This document shows, piece by piece, positions 44,491 to 55,466 of a stretch of 64,000 bases of DNA. The notes under the pieces were generated by a model. The model was not told where the DNA came from and searched no databases. It worked only from the letters and a program-made list of their open reading frames with translations. The translations under genes and the position numbers were made by a program. Source of the DNA: Methylotenera sp. (GTDB lineage: Bacteria > Pseudomonadota > Gammaproteobacteria > Burkholderiales > Methylophilaceae). Each line of letters starts with the position of its first letter. Position 1 is the stretch's first letter. The stretch spans positions 1-64,000 of the forward strand of contig JAQTXW010000001.1 in the NCBI GenBank assembly GCA_028688575.1. The letters run 5' to 3'.

Positions 44491-45678
44491 TTATTTTGCC
44501 AATAAAACTAAATCTGCTTTCAAGTCTTCAATATGTTCCAAACCCACGGCAATTCTTACCAAGCCATCGGTAATGCCTGCGGCAACCCGTGCCTCTGGCG
44601 ATACTCTGCTATGGGTAGTACTGGCGGGATGCGTAATTGTACTTTTTGCATCACCCAAGTTAGCGGTAATAGAAATTAATTGCGTGGCATCAATCAGCGC
44701 CCAAGCCGCCTCTTGGGCTGTCTGCCCTGCTTTTGGTTTTACTTCAAACGTTACAATTCCGCCACCACTCAATTGTTGTCGCATGGCCAAAGCATGCTGT
44801 GGGTGTGACACCAATCCTGGATAATGCACGCGTGCCACCTGTGGCTGCGCTTCTAACCAGCCTGCTAAAGCCAATGCATTTTTAGCGTGTGCCTCCATAC
44901 GTACATGCAGCGTTTCCAGACCTTTCAAAAACACCCAGGCATTGAATGCACTCATAGTGACACCTGCCGTGCGTAAAAAGCCATAAACTGGCTCCATTAA
45001 AGCTTTAGAGCCCAGTACTGCACCACCCAAGCATCTGCCTTGCCCATCAATGTATTTAGTCGCTGAGTGAATCACAATATCGGCACCTAGTGCCAATGGC
45101 CGCTGTATGGCAGGTGTGCAAAAACAATTATCCACCACTAAATACACCCCTGACTTGTGCGCAATATTAGCCAACAACTGAATATCGCAAACTTCAGTCA
45201 GAGGGTTTGAGGGGGTTTCGACAAAAAATAACTTTGTTTTAGCTGTTACTGCCGCTTGCCACTCATCTGGATTAGTCAGTGATACAAAAGTCACTTCCAG
45301 CCCCCAGCGTTTCAGAATGTTGCTAAAAAGCTGCACGCTAGTGCCAAAAATGCTGCGCGAGGCCACCACGTGGTCACCTGCCGCGCACAAGCCCATTACA
45401 CACGCCAGAATCGCCGACATTCCACTGGATGTTGCCACGCACTGCTCTGCGCCTTCAAGGGCTGCAAGTTTGTTTTGAAACATCGTAACTGTAGGATTGG
45501 TAAACCTTGAATAAATGTTGCCAGGCTCAGTGCCACCGAATCTTGCAGCAGCTTGAGCCGCACTTTTGAACCTGAAACTTGAATTCAGGAATAATGCTTC
45601 CGAGTTCTCACCAAACTCGGTTGATTCACTGCCAGCACGTACGCTTAAAGTTTCTGGGTAATAGGATTGTTCGTTCAT
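44491..45678 (-). CDS. metZ: O-succinylhomoserine sulfhydrylase
   Basis: A 395-residue Cys/Met-metabolism PLP enzyme that makes homocysteine from O-succinylhomoserine and sulfide. The PLP Lys is in IHSATKYIDGQGRCLGG, with NPTVTMFQNKLAALEGAE and PSNPLTEV typical of MetZ. It uses the sulfide made by the cys cluster in this window. It follows purF, as in pseudomonads and many betaproteobacteria. Cystathionine synthase or lyase activity is a less likely alternative. Confidence 0.93.
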   Translation of the reverse strand: MNEQSYYPETLSVRAGSESTEFGENSEALFLNSSFRFKSAAQAAARFGGTEPGNIYSRFTNPTVTMFQNKLAALEGAEQCVATSSGMSAILACVMGLCAAGDHVVASRSIFGTSVQLFSNILKRWGLEVTFVSLTNPDEWQAAVTAKTKLFFVETPSNPLTEVCDIQLLANIAHKSGVYLVVDNCFCTPAIQRPLALGADIVIHSATKYIDGQGRCLGGAVLGSKALMEPVYGFLRTAGVTMSAFNAWVFLKGLETLHVRMEAHAKNALALAGWLEAQPQVARVHYPGLVSHPQHALAMRQQLSGGGIVTFEVKPKAGQTAQEAAWALIDATQLISITANLGDAKSTITHPASTTHSRVSPEARVAAGITDGLVRIAVGLEHIEDLKADLVLLAK

Positions 45679-45710
45679 TATTAATATCTCAAAATTAATA
45701 TCTCAAATTT
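45679..45710 (-). repeat. Tandem direct repeat just before metZ
   Basis: TTAATATCTCAAA occurs twice in a row directly upstream of the metZ ATG (read on the plus strand at about 45680-45709). The minus-strand sequence TGAGATATTAAT lies in the expected untranslated leader. A regulatory role cannot be judged; it may be a simple slipped duplication. Confidence 0.4.
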
Positions 45711-45721
45711 TATGGGCATAA

Positions 45722-45762
45722 AAAAACCCGTCAAAGTCTTAGCTAAAACGGGTTTTTTTGTT
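45722..45762. terminator. Strong bidirectional terminator between purF and metZ
   Basis: AAAAAAACCCGT and ACGGGTTTTTTT form a stem with A and T runs on both sides and a roughly 16-base loop. It is suited to end leftward transcription of purF before metZ, implying metZ has its own promoter. Confidence 0.8.
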
Positions 45763-45908
45763 TACTCGCTTTAGCTGTGTTTATAATGCGCCCGCAAGCT
45801 GAGTGTGGCTTTGGTTAATGTTAGCAAACTCAAATCAGCGCAAATTTATGTTAGTCCTAAGTTAAAACAGAGTCAAGCATATTCAAAAAACATTCCCCAA
45901 TAAAAGTG

Positions 45909-47453
45909 TTACGCGCTTCCCTCTGCTTCCAGCTCGCTTGTGTTAAGCAGGTTTAAATCCAGCTGTGTGATGGAGTTTGCAGGTTTATCATCTTTTTTTC
46001 CATCGCCACGGGCTGATTCAATTTTTGCCAAATACGCCTCAGTAATATCACCCGTGACATACTTGCCATCAAAACATGAGCAGTCAAAATCCTTGATATT
46101 GGCATTATTGGCTTTAATGCCGTCAATTAACGCGTCTAAATCCTGATAAATTAAGCCATCAGCACCAATTTCCTTACAAATTTCTTCATCAGTACGGCCT
46201 GTTGCCAGTAGCTCATCGCGGCTAGGCATATCTATACCATAGACGTTAGGAAACCTTACCGGCGGTGCCGCTGAGGCAAAATATACTTTATTAGCGCCTG
46301 CATCACGTGCCATCTGCACAATTTGCTGAGAAGTCGTGCCGCGCACAATCGAGTCATCCACTAACAGTACATTCTTACCTTTAAACTCTATGCCGATAGG
46401 ATTTAACTTCTGGCGGACTGATTTTTTACGCAAAGCCTGGCCAGGCATAATAAACGTGCGACCAATGTAGCGGTTTTTGATAAAGCCTTCACGGTAATCC
46501 AAGCCTAATGCAAGGCCAACCTGAAGCGCACTGGGGCGGCTAGTGTCAGGAATAGGAATCACCACATCTATTTTCTTGTCAGACCATTCACGTTTGATTT
46601 TTTCAGCTAGCGTCCGCCCCATATCCAAACGGGTTTGGTAAACAGAAACACCGTCTATGACTGAATCAGGGCGCGCCAGGTAAACGTATTCAAAAATACA
46701 CGGGTTCAATTTGGCGACATCTGAACATTGACGCGCATATAAATTGCCTTCCATATCAATAAATACCGCTTCGCCAGGCTCAACATCGCGCAACACCTTA
46801 AACCCGAGTACATCCAAGGCCACACTTTCAGATGCAACGATATATTCCGTACCTTTTTCAGTCTCGGCCTTGCCTATCACCAATGGTCGAATACCGTTCG
46901 GGTCGCGAAACGCAAGCAAACCAAAATTTGCAATCATTGCAACTACAGCATAGGCACCCTTGCAGCGATTATGTACGCCAGTTACTGCATCAAACACCAT
47001 GTCTGTATTAAGCACAGCATTACGTGAGGTTTTCTCAATTTCATGTGCAAGAACATTGAGCAGCACTTCTGAATCTGAGGTCGTGTTAATGTGCCGCAAA
47101 TCTTGTTTAAACATCTCAGATTTCAGCTGCTCTGAATTGGTGAGGTTACCATTGTGCCCCAGCACAATACCAAACGGAGAGTTGACATAAAAAGGCTGAG
47201 CTTCAGCCGCATTAGAAGAACCAGCAGTAGGATAACGCACATGCGCGATCCCCGCATTGCCAACCAGGTTACGCATGTGACGGGTTTGAAATACATCCTT
47301 CACCAACCCGTTATTTTTATGCATAAAGAACGTATTACCATCGCAGGTCACAATCCCCGCAGCATCTTGTCCTCTGTGTTGCAATACCAGTAGCCCATCA
47401 TACAGCAACTGATTCACTGGGTTTTTACCAACAATACCTACAATTCCACACAT
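45909..47453 (-). CDS. purF: Amidophosphoribosyltransferase
   Basis: First committed enzyme of purine synthesis, 514 residues. The N-terminal glutaminase begins [12 protein letters not shown] with the nucleophile Cys2 (no propeptide), RGQDAAGI and GNGNLTN-like [12 protein letters not shown]; the phosphoribosyltransferase part has [18 protein letters not shown], the PRPP loop. The C terminus has an acidic tail. It follows cvpA, a partner gene in purine operons. Confidence 0.97.
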   Translation of the reverse strand: MCGIVGIVGKNPVNQLLYDGLLVLQHRGQDAAGIVTCDGNTFFMHKNNGLVKDVFQTRHMRNLVGNAGIAHVRYPTAGSSNAAEAQPFYVNSPFGIVLGHNGNLTNSEQLKSEMFKQDLRHINTTSDSEVLLNVLAHEIEKTSRNAVLNTDMVFDAVTGVHNRCKGAYAVVAMIANFGLLAFRDPNGIRPLVIGKAETEKGTEYIVASESVALDVLGFKVLRDVEPGEAVFIDMEGNLYARQCSDVAKLNPCIFEYVYLARPDSVIDGVSVYQTRLDMGRTLAEKIKREWSDKKIDVVIPIPDTSRPSALQVGLALGLDYREGFIKNRYIGRTFIMPGQALRKKSVRQKLNPIGIEFKGKNVLLVDDSIVRGTTSQQIVQMARDAGANKVYFASAAPPVRFPNVYGIDMPSRDELLATGRTDEEICKEIGADGLIYQDLDALIDGIKANNANIKDFDCSCFDGKYVTGDITEAYLAKIESARGDGKKDDKPANSITQLDLNLLNTSELEAEGSA

Positions 47454-47545
47454 GTATCAAACCTTAAATGATAATTTAATTTCGAATAGAATCTTTGCCA
47501 TAACCATTGCACCTGCTTAAGTCTGCAAAAAAACAAGTCACAATT

Positions 47546-48037
47546 CTAGTCGTATTTAACACGTTTAGCGATATTTTCAGGCAACCATGGCAGGCAACTG
47601 ATAACCAGCGCCTCTATAGGTGCACTAAACATAGCATTGCGCCATCTTGCATCTTTGGGCATTTCGGTAAAGCCTGCCAAAAACACCAAAACACAAACAA
47701 TCAACAAGCCACGCACTACGCCAAACAAGCCCCCTAAAAATCGGTTCAAGCCCCCCAGACCTACTTTCTTAAAAATGGCGGACAGTGCAATTCCTAACAA
47801 ACTCGCTAACAACAGTGTTGCTAAAAATAATGTCAGAAAACCTGCTAAAACACGCAATGTTTCACTGGGAATATCCACAGGCATCATCGGTAAAATCTGG
47901 TCGGTATAGGTTCTCGCTACATAAAATGCAGCCACCCAGCCCACGATAGCAAGTATCTCTCGAACCAAGCCGCGCATCACACTTAAAATAAGCGACAACC
48001 CAATGATTGTGAGTACAGTGTAGTCAAAAACCGTCAT
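47546..48037 (-). CDS. cvpA: CvpA family membrane protein
   Basis: A 163-residue protein with four membrane helices, starting MTVFDYTVLTIIGLSLILSVMRGLVREILAIVGW, the family N terminus. The ATG at 48037 is chosen over the TTG at 48052. It is required for colicin V production in E. coli and adjoins purF in many genomes; its molecular function is unclear. Confidence 0.9.
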   Translation of the reverse strand: MTVFDYTVLTIIGLSLILSVMRGLVREILAIVGWVAAFYVARTYTDQILPMMPVDIPSETLRVLAGFLTLFLATLLLASLLGIALSAIFKKVGLGGLNRFLGGLFGVVRGLLIVCVLVFLAGFTEMPKDARWRNAMFSAPIEALVISCLPWLPENIAKRVKYD

Positions 48038-48109
48038 GACGCAACACAACAACCATGAGTAGCAGTAGCGCAGAGCCTACCGTGAGTGACGCGCTCAATG
48101 TAAGCACTT

Positions 48110-48778
48110 TTACTCATTCAAAATCACAATGCCCGACAAACCAATTTCTTTTATTTTAGCGAGCGCATCCGCAGCCGCCTGTCGTGAACCAAACAGGCCT
48201 ACCTTAAGGCGGACACCCTCACCTTTGGACGTGGAAACTTTTTCTGTAATAGTAGAGAATCCAGCTTTTTTTAACTGATCTTGCAAGCGTTTAACGTTTG
48301 CAGCATCCGAGTAAACGCCAATCTGCACCACAAAATTTTCAGCTATTTTTTTTTGCGTGACGGTGTCAGCTATTTTTCCAGGCGACGCAGAAGATTCTGC
48401 TTTTGTTACTTTTTCAGTGACACTCGCAATTTTTTGTTGCGGCTTAGCCGCTTGCTGCTCTTTTTCGGCGATGAGGCTCTCTAGGGTAAGCGCGTTCTCG
48501 ACCACAGCATCATGAGATATAGGAGCACCACCTTGGTCACTGCCAGTGACATCTTCATGATTGAGGGTAGGGTTATGAGGCGTATCTAATGGCAAAGCCT
48601 GCAATGGTTTGGGCATGACGATACTAATCGCTTCCTGCTGGTTTGTAGCCACTCTATCCTGCAATATCTGAGGCAGAATCACCAGCATCAGCAACACTAA
48701 AGCAATAGCCCCCACCAAACGACGTCGTGCCCTTTTCTTTAGTGACAAAGCTTGATCTTGCGCTATCTCAGGGGGCAT
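48110..48778 (-). CDS. SPOR domain cell-division protein (DedD-like)
   Basis: A 222-residue protein: a short cytoplasmic tail, a membrane helix (about 22-40), a Lys/Gln/Ala-rich linker and a C-terminal SPOR domain (about 145-220, FVVQIGVYSDAANVKRLQDQL...VRLKVGLFGSRQAA) that binds denuded glycan at division sites. The gene is positioned between folC and cvpA, as dedD is in E. coli, and overlaps the folC stop (TAATG). Confidence 0.93.
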   Translation of the reverse strand: MPPEIAQDQALSLKKRARRRLVGAIALVLLMLVILPQILQDRVATNQQEAISIVMPKPLQALPLDTPHNPTLNHEDVTGSDQGGAPISHDAVVENALTLESLIAEKEQQAAKPQQKIASVTEKVTKAESSASPGKIADTVTQKKIAENFVVQIGVYSDAANVKRLQDQLKKAGFSTITEKVSTSKGEGVRLKVGLFGSRQAAADALAKIKEIGLSGIVILNE

Positions 48779-50199
48779 TACTGCTTCCTTATCAATGTAG
48801 TTTGGTGGTTAAACAAATACTGCATCACACTTGCCACAGTAAAAAACGAACCGAAGGCGACTATTTTATCATTTTCGTTTCGATGCATACAGGTTTCCTT
48901 ATCATGTGTAGCCTGAAGATAAGCAGCCTCCACTGAAGAAAAAACTTTAACCTCAGCGGTAGGGGCGGCCTCAGCCAGCGCACTTGCGAGTCGCTCGACC
49001 GCAATACCACGCGCATGGTCAATTGCAGCAATATACCAGACATCAATTTCAATCTTAACTGCCTCAATCACACCTTTAATATCCTTGTCAGCCAACATTG
49101 AAAATACCGCCAATACTTTAGGTGCCGGCTCAACATTTTGCCTAGATGACGACCAAGCCAATCTTAGGGCATTTAAATTAGCAGCCAGAGCCATTGCGGC
49201 ATGAGGGTTGTGAGCGACATCCAGTATTAAATCCGCATCATACTCACTTACATAAAAGCGACCTGGCAAAGAGACTTGACGCATCGCCTCTGCGATTGCT
49301 TCTGTTTTTACAGGCAATCGCCACTGCAACGCATGCATTGCAGCGACCGCACACGCAGCGTTATTAAGTTGGTAGTCACCTGATAAAGCGGGTAAAGGCA
49401 GTGTGTAAATCAGCTTGTCATCAACCCAAAACTCCCATGTTTCACCATGAGATTTAAAATCAAATGCATGGTGGATACATTGCAATTGAGCACCAATTGA
49501 CTGTGCATGGGCAATCAGGGTGCTCGGGGGGTGACTATCACCACAAATTGCAGGCGTATCTGCACGGTAGACGCCAGCTTTTTCAAATCCAATACTTTCT
49601 CTTGTATCCCCTAGAAAATCTTGATGGTCAAGATCCACATTGGTCACAATTGCACAATCTGGATTAAAAGCATTCACCGCATCCAGCCGGCCACCCAGCC
49701 CAACCTCCAAAATGGCGATATCAATGTTAAGTTGATTAAAATGCCAGATGGCGGCCAGCGTGCCTACCTCGAAATAAGTCAGTGGAACATCAGCCCCGTG
49801 AGAACCAGTTCTCGCCTGATTAATGACCGAGAATGCCTCACAAAGCGCACTATCTGAAGCTTCAGCACCATTCACTCTCACACGTTCGTTGTAGCGTAGT
49901 AAATGCGGCGACGTGTAGCAGCCAACCAGATAGCCTGCACACTGATAAGCCTGTGACAACATCGCGCAAGTGGACCCTTTGCCATTTGTGCCAGCGACGG
50001 TGATAATTTTAAACTTTGGCGTTAAATCTAACTTTTGGATGATGAGCTGAATGCGATCCAAGCCCATTTCTATCGCACTCGGATGCAGTCGCTCGATATA
50101 ACTGAGCCATGACGGCAAATCCGCGGGCTCATCTCTAGACATTTCAGGAGATATTTTAGGGTTCGATAGTTCCAGGCCAGGCAATTCAAGCTTAGTCAC
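48778..50199 (-). CDS. folC: Folylpolyglutamate synthase / dihydrofolate synthase
   Basis: A 473-residue Mur-ligase-fold enzyme. P-loop ITVAGTNGKGSTCAMLSQ is near residue 68, with LNNAACAVAAMHAL and DVAHNPHAAMALAANL in the later domain. It adds glutamate to dihydropteroate and folates. The GTG start at 50199 has AAGG nine bases upstream. Part of the accD-folC-dedD order. Confidence 0.96.
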   Translation of the reverse strand: MTKLELPGLELSNPKISPEMSRDEPADLPSWLSYIERLHPSAIEMGLDRIQLIIQKLDLTPKFKIITVAGTNGKGSTCAMLSQAYQCAGYLVGCYTSPHLLRYNERVRVNGAEASDSALCEAFSVINQARTGSHGADVPLTYFEVGTLAAIWHFNQLNIDIAILEVGLGGRLDAVNAFNPDCAIVTNVDLDHQDFLGDTRESIGFEKAGVYRADTPAICGDSHPPSTLIAHAQSIGAQLQCIHHAFDFKSHGETWEFWVDDKLIYTLPLPALSGDYQLNNAACAVAAMHALQWRLPVKTEAIAEAMRQVSLPGRFYVSEYDADLILDVAHNPHAAMALAANLNALRLAWSSSRQNVEPAPKVLAVFSMLADKDIKGVIEAVKIEIDVWYIAAIDHARGIAVERLASALAEAAPTAEVKVFSSVEAAYLQATHDKETCMHRNENDKIVAFGSFFTVASVMQYLFNHQTTLIRKQ

Positions 50200-50266
50200 G
50201 TAACAAGACCTTTAATCTAGAAACCACCTAAAAAAGCGCTCTAATCAACGAAATTAATCTATTCAG

Positions 50267-51130
50267 TTAGGCTGCCACTGGCAAACGCATTAGATTAGCC
50301 AGAATAGTCGCTAGACGATCGCGCATTTCACGACGGTCTATAATCATATCAACCGCACCATGCTCCAGCAGGAATTCAGCCCTTTGGAAACCATCGGGCA
50401 GTGTTTCACGTACCGTTTGCTCAATCACGCGCGGCCCTGCAAATCCAATGAGTGCCTGTGGTTCTGCCACAATCACATCGCCCAGCATGGCAAAACTTGC
50501 AGACACGCCACCCATCGTAGGGTCTGTCAGCACTGAAATATAAGGCAATCCCGCATTGCTAAGTTGGGTCAAAGCCGCACTGGTTTTAGCCATTTGCATC
50601 AACGAAAATAAACCCTCTTGCATGCGCGCGCCACCACTGGCAGCAATACAAATGAAGCCCATTTTATTGTCAATCGCCGTTTGCACGCCACGCACGAATC
50701 GCTCACCAACCACAGAACCCATGGAGCCGCCCATGTACTTAAATTCAAACACCGCAACGACGACAGGCACTAATTTAATTGAGCCCTGCATAACGATTAA
50801 TGCATCCTTCTCATTCACCGTCCTTTGTGACTCTTTGATACGGTCAGCATAAGTCTTGCTGTCTTTAAACTTCAAAGGGTCAATTGGCTGTACTTCAGCG
50901 CCAATCTCAAACTGCCCCTCTGCATCCAGCAACTGAGCCAAACGTGCACGTGCACCAATACGGTTATGAAAACCGCACTTTGGGCAAACCTCAGCATTGT
51001 CTTCAAGATCTTTGCGATAAAGTACAGACTGACATGAAGGACACTTACTCCACAAACCTTCAGGTACTGTTTTTTTATCCGCGCCAACCACACGTTGAAT
51101 TTTTTGCGGTAATTTATTTAACCAACCCAT
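50267..51130 (-). CDS. accD: Acetyl-CoA carboxylase carboxyltransferase subunit beta
   Basis: A 287-residue subunit with an N-terminal zinc ribbon (CPSC...CPKC at about 28-50) and a carboxyltransferase domain with [31 protein letters not shown] and [22 protein letters not shown] lies before the ATG. It makes malonyl-CoA with AccA, whose gene is elsewhere. Confidence 0.97.
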   Translation of the reverse strand: MGWLNKLPQKIQRVVGADKKTVPEGLWSKCPSCQSVLYRKDLEDNAEVCPKCGFHNRIGARARLAQLLDAEGQFEIGAEVQPIDPLKFKDSKTYADRIKESQRTVNEKDALIVMQGSIKLVPVVVAVFEFKYMGGSMGSVVGERFVRGVQTAIDNKMGFICIAASGGARMQEGLFSLMQMAKTSAALTQLSNAGLPYISVLTDPTMGGVSASFAMLGDVIVAEPQALIGFAGPRVIEQTVRETLPDGFQRAEFLLEHGAVDMIIDRREMRDRLATILANLMRLPVAA

Positions 51131-51170
51131 TTAATTCCCCTTATCCATCTTACGTAACCGCAAACTGACG

Positions 51171-51971
51171 CTATCTAGCATCTACTGCCGCTTTTAATTC
51201 ATCCATCAGCACCGCCACATTATCAAACAGATTCTCATCATTTGATGCTTCAATTGCCTGCACCATGCGGCTGCCAACAACCACTGCATCAGCAATCGCT
51301 GCTGTCGCTTTTGCTGTGGCAGCATCCCTGATACCAAAACCCACACCTACAGGTAAATTTGTCTGTGTGCGAATGGATTTAACCCTATCAACGACTTCTG
51401 TAATATTCAAGTTAGCCGCACCTGTCACACCCTTGAGCGACACATAGTAAACAAATCCGCTTGCCTGCTTCACAATCAAATCCACGCGTGACGGCTCAGT
51501 TGTCGGTGACAACAAGAACACAGGGTCAATATTACGGGTGCGCAGTTCCTGAACAAAATTACCACACTCTTCTGGTGGGTAATCCACCGTAATCACGCCA
51601 TCTACATCAGCAGCCTTTGCTCTATCCGCAAATACCACAGGACCGATCGCCTCTATCGGATTAGCGTAGCCCATTAAAATAATGGGGGTCTTCTGATCTG
51701 TCTGGCGGAAGGCTTTCACCATATTCAACACAGCAGTCAAACCCACCTTATGCAACAATGCACGCTCACTGGCGCGCTGAATCACAGGGCCATCTGCCAT
51801 TGGATCAGAGAATGGCACACCAAGCTCTATCATGTCGGCGCCATGCGCTACCAAAGTATGCATTAATTTAACCGTATGCTGGGGATGCGGGTCACCTGCA
51901 GTGATGTAGGGAATCAACGCGGTCTTGCCTTGTTGTTTAAGCGTGTTAAAAGTAGATTGAATGCGCGACAT
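51171..51971 (-). CDS. trpA: Tryptophan synthase alpha subunit
   Basis: The longest frame would start within trpB at 52046; the usual family start MSRIQSTFNTLKQQGKTALI is at 51971 and avoids the overlap. The 266-residue TIM barrel has ELGVPFSDPMADGPVIQ (catalytic Glu and Asp region) and YYVSLKGVTGA. It cleaves indole-3-glycerol phosphate. Confidence 0.96.
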   Translation of the reverse strand: MSRIQSTFNTLKQQGKTALIPYITAGDPHPQHTVKLMHTLVAHGADMIELGVPFSDPMADGPVIQRASERALLHKVGLTAVLNMVKAFRQTDQKTPIILMGYANPIEAIGPVVFADRAKAADVDGVITVDYPPEECGNFVQELRTRNIDPVFLLSPTTEPSRVDLIVKQASGFVYYVSLKGVTGAANLNITEVVDRVKSIRTQTNLPVGVGFGIRDAATAKATAAIADAVVVGSRMVQAIEASNDENLFDNVAVLMDELKAAVDAR

Positions 51972-51993
51972 AGTAATTCTTAATTTTTTAAAG

Positions 51994-53196
51994 TTATAAA
52001 GTAATATTTGCCAGTTTAGCCACCGTATTGATGTCTTTATCCCCACGTCCAGATAAATTCACTAATACAACTTGGTCTTGACTCATGGTTTTAGCGAGTT
52101 TTTCGGCGTAAGCGAGTGCATGACTGGACTCTAAAGCGGGGATAATGCCTTCAGTGCGGCATAAGTTGTGAAATGCCGCCATAGCCTCATCATCCGTAAT
52201 GGCCACATATTCCGCCCGTTTGATATCCTTAAGCCAGGCATGCTCAGGACCCACGCCAGGATAATCCAGCCCAGCAGAAACTGAATGTGTTTCGATAATC
52301 TGACCATCCGCATCCTGCATCAGGTAAGTACGATTTCCATGCAGCACACCTACAGGACTATTTGCAGTCAGGGGTGCGGCGTGCATGCCCGTTTCAATAC
52401 CGTGGCCTGCGGCCTCAACGCCAATTAGACGTACATTTGGCACATCAATGTAAGGGTAAAAAATACCCATAGCATTAGAGCCACCGCCAACGCATGCCAC
52501 AACAGCATCAGGCTGACGCCCTACCATCTCCTGCATTTGTGCTTTAGCCTCAACGCCTATCACTGCCTGAAAATCACGCACCATCATGGGATATGGATGC
52601 GGGCCTGCCACAGTGCCAATGATATAAAACGTATTGTGTACATTAGTTACCCAATCGCGCATTGCTTCATTCAGCGCATCTTTCAGTGTTTTTGAGCCAC
52701 TTTCAACAGGCACGACCGTTGCGCCTAAAAGCTTCATCCTGAAAACATTAGGTGCCTGACGCTTCACGTCTTCAGACCCCATATAAACCACACACTCAAG
52801 CCCCAACCTGGCAGCAATCGTAGCCGTAGCCACACCATGCTGACCCGCGCCCGTTTCCGCAATCACACGGGGTTTACCCATGCGTTTTGCCAGCAAAGCT
52901 TGACCAATTGTATTGTTAATTTTGTGCGCGCCCGTATGGTTTAAATCTTCACGTTTTAAGTAAATCTGCGCACCGCCCACTTTATCTGACAAGCGCTTGG
53001 CATGATAAATTGGGCTGGGACGACCCACAAAATGTTTTAAATCGTATGCAAATTCAGCCAAAAACTCAGGATCATGCCGATACTTCTCATACATTACACG
53101 TAGCTCTTCCAAGGCTTCAACCAAAGTCTCTGCCACAAACGTGCCACCAAACTGACCAAAATGCCCACGAGCATCTGGCATGTCATAAAGCTGCAT
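51994..53196 (-). CDS. trpB: Tryptophan synthase beta subunit
   Basis: A 400-residue PLP enzyme joining indole and serine. The Schiff-base Lys is in [15 protein letters not shown], and the phosphate loop is [18 protein letters not shown] upstream supports the ATG. Lies between trpF and trpA, as in many betaproteobacteria. Confidence 0.98.
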   Translation of the reverse strand: MQLYDMPDARGHFGQFGGTFVAETLVEALEELRVMYEKYRHDPEFLAEFAYDLKHFVGRPSPIYHAKRLSDKVGGAQIYLKREDLNHTGAHKINNTIGQALLAKRMGKPRVIAETGAGQHGVATATIAARLGLECVVYMGSEDVKRQAPNVFRMKLLGATVVPVESGSKTLKDALNEAMRDWVTNVHNTFYIIGTVAGPHPYPMMVRDFQAVIGVEAKAQMQEMVGRQPDAVVACVGGGSNAMGIFYPYIDVPNVRLIGVEAAGHGIETGMHAAPLTANSPVGVLHGNRTYLMQDADGQIIETHSVSAGLDYPGVGPEHAWLKDIKRAEYVAITDDEAMAAFHNLCRTEGIIPALESSHALAYAEKLAKTMSQDQVVLVNLSGRGDKDINTVAKLANITL

Positions 53197-53233
53197 TATT
53201 TACTCTCCACTTAAAACCAATTACTCAACTTCA

Positions 53234-53851
53234 TTATTCCGCATAGACCTGCTGCATAAACGCGGCCATTTTAGCTTCGTCTTTAATCCCTTTTGACGAC
53301 TCAACGCCACCACTCACATCAACGGCATAAGGCTGCACCTGTGAAATTGCCTGTGCAACATTATCAGCATTCAACCCACCTGCCAGTATCACAGGCTTAT
53401 CCAATGAGGGCGGTATCAACTGCCAATCAAACACCTGCCCCGTGCCGCCAGCCACACCCTCGGTATAAGTGTCCAGTAATAAGGCTTTTGCGGCAGAAAA
53501 ATCTTTTGCACATTGTACCAAATTTGTATCACTCTTTATGCGAATCGCTTTGATAAATGGCTGCCCATAACTTTCGCAAACTTCTGGTGTTTCATCACCG
53601 TGGAACTGGAGCAAATCCAACCGCACGGCTGAAGTCACGGCTTTAACAAAATCAGGGGCTGCATTCACAAACAGACCAACCACACTTACAAAAGCTGGCA
53701 TTGCCTGCACAATCATCTGTGCCTGCTGCAAAGTCACAGCTCTTGGACTGGGTGCATAAAACACCAAGCCTATTGCATCGGCACCAAGCGCCACTGCCTG
53801 CAAGGCATCTTCTGCGCGCGTAATACCACAAATTTTGACCCTAACTCTCAC
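53234..53851 (-). CDS. trpF: Phosphoribosylanthranilate isomerase
   Basis: The longest frame starts at ATG 53875, but AAAAGG eight bases before a GTG at 53851 and the family pattern [12 protein letters not shown] favour the latter. The 205-residue TIM barrel has [14 protein letters not shown] (catalytic Cys), [29 protein letters not shown] and [16 protein letters not shown]. Confidence 0.95.
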   Translation of the reverse strand: MRVRVKICGITRAEDALQAVALGADAIGLVFYAPSPRAVTLQQAQMIVQAMPAFVSVVGLFVNAAPDFVKAVTSAVRLDLLQFHGDETPEVCESYGQPFIKAIRIKSDTNLVQCAKDFSAAKALLLDTYTEGVAGGTGQVFDWQLIPPSLDKPVILAGGLNADNVAQAISQVQPYAVDVSGGVESSKGIKDEAKMAAFMQQVYAE

Positions 53852-53900
53852 AAAAATTACCTTTTCATCCATCAACCACTACGCAGGCTGTATTGTAACG

Positions 53901-54686
53901 CTAAACCAGTATTTTCAAGCCTTGCGTGGGCTTTATTGGCAACGCCCATTTTTTATCATATCCCACCCCTGTCAAGTATAAGCCTGCGGGTGAAAAGGTG
54001 GGAGGTGACAGTGTACGGTCTTTATTCTGTAGCAATGCTTTAATGTACTCAGGAGGGTGCGCGCCTTTACCAATATAAATCAAAGCACCCACCATATTGC
54101 GCACCTGATGCTGCAAAAATGCATTGGCAGAAAAATCAAAGATAAAATAATGATCCACTTTTCTTACATCTACTCTAGTCATGGTGCGTACGGGCGACTT
54201 GGCCTGACACTCAGAAGCCCTAAACGCTGAAAAATCATGCTCCCCCAACAAATAACCTGCCGCCTCATACATCGCATCAAAATTTAAAGGTAAATGAAAC
54301 CAACCTGCCTTGGTCGCCATCAATGCTGGCGCTACTGGCGCATTGTAAAGCAGGTACTGATAGCTACGGCTGAACGCTGAAAATCTGGCATGAAAATCCA
54401 TATCGACCACACACGACCACTCAACACGTACCGTTGGCGGTAAAAAAGCATTGACGCCACGTACCCAGGCAGAATTTGGCCTAGTCACTCCGGTATCAAA
54501 ATGCACCACCTGTGTCAGTGCATGAACCCCTGTATCAGTTCTGCCTGCTGCATGCACCCTGACGACATGTCCAGCAATGTTTTTAATCGCTGCTTCGAGT
54601 GCATCTTGCACACCACATAGTGAAGGTTGACTCTGCCAGCCACAAAAATGCGCCCCGTCATAGGCCAGCCCCATGGCGATTCTCAT
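53901..54686 (-). CDS. truA: tRNA pseudouridine synthase A
   Basis: A 261-residue enzyme making pseudouridine 38-40 in the anticodon arm. The catalytic Asp is in AAGRTDTGVHALTQVVHF near residue 52, with FLQHQVRNMVGALIYIG. It overlaps the upstream ECF-type gene by ATGA. Confidence 0.96.
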   Translation of the reverse strand: MRIAMGLAYDGAHFCGWQSQPSLCGVQDALEAAIKNIAGHVVRVHAAGRTDTGVHALTQVVHFDTGVTRPNSAWVRGVNAFLPPTVRVEWSCVVDMDFHARFSAFSRSYQYLLYNAPVAPALMATKAGWFHLPLNFDAMYEAAGYLLGEHDFSAFRASECQAKSPVRTMTRVDVRKVDHYFIFDFSANAFLQHQVRNMVGALIYIGKGAHPPEYIKALLQNKDRTLSPPTFSPAGLYLTGVGYDKKWALPIKPTQGLKILV

Positions 54687-55312
54687 ACATACTCCAAACT
54701 AATCACCACAAGCAAAATCAATGACATCACACACAACACCATATAATCAATGAAAGCCAATGACCGCTCAGGGAAGGCAATCACTTCAGGTGCTTCATTC
54801 GCCGCAATATATTGTTCCACATCACCAAAATGATTAAAGTTAAATTTGACAGATTGATTAAGCGCCAAAGTTTCAACATATTTTAGCGTCAGTAGCAACC
54901 TGACTGAAAAACGCCTGACATCAAGCCCGAAAATCGCTAGGGGATGTAACGCCATGGTTAAACCTGCCATTAAATCCTCTTTTTGTGTTGAGGCTAGCAA
55001 CACGCTTAAGGCGGCCAAAGCCACAATGAGCCTTGCAATTTGCATCAAGCCATGCACCACCCCCTCATAAGTGGGAGAGTAATTTACTGGCAGATATGGC
55101 AGGAGTTCGCCAGGTGTCAAATAAGCATAAACGACCAATATCGAGACAAAAAGCCAGCGCATTCTTTTTAGTGCGCAGCAAAAATGCGCTGACTGAAAAT
55201 AAAGTGCGGCCAAAGCCATCGCCAGTGCATAAAGAATCAGCATTTCATGCCGCAAAAAACCAGCAATAAGTAACAGTGTAATAACACTGTAAATTTTCAC
55301 AAAAGGATGCAT
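54683..55312 (-). CDS. Orphan CbiQ/EcfT-like transmembrane protein
   Basis: A 209-residue membrane protein with four to five helices in the first 165 residues and a C-terminal one (IDYMVLCVMSLILLVVISLEYV). LRHEMLILYALAMALAALYF and LASTQKEDLMAGLTMALHPLAI, then RFSVRLLLTLKYVETLA, fit the T-component of energy-coupling factor transporters, whose cytoplasmic ARS/ARG-type helices contact the ATPases. No ECF ATPase or S-component lies in the window, so the partner is elsewhere or the protein has another role. It overlaps truA and lies between fimV and truA, an unusual insertion. Confidence 0.75.
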   Translation of the reverse strand: MHPFVKIYSVITLLLIAGFLRHEMLILYALAMALAALYFQSAHFCCALKRMRWLFVSILVVYAYLTPGELLPYLPVNYSPTYEGVVHGLMQIARLIVALAALSVLLASTQKEDLMAGLTMALHPLAIFGLDVRRFSVRLLLTLKYVETLALNQSVKFNFNHFGDVEQYIAANEAPEVIAFPERSLAFIDYMVLCVMSLILLVVISLEYV

Positions 55313-55466
55313 ACATTCATCGTATTTTATTGTTCAATTTTTACTGTTAATTTAGTCATGTGATGGAAGTTCGACTTCTAAAATATAAAGAGCAAGGGAA
55401 TAAGGGAAAAAGCACACTTATCCCATTAAGCGCTTATGACCATTAAGCTAACTTGCAAAGCAACAA

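Noticed and set aside
45763..45908. SAM-type riboswitch upstream of metZ
   Set aside because: No recognisable conserved riboswitch core was found, and the strong terminator lies upstream of the tandem repeat next to the metZ start.
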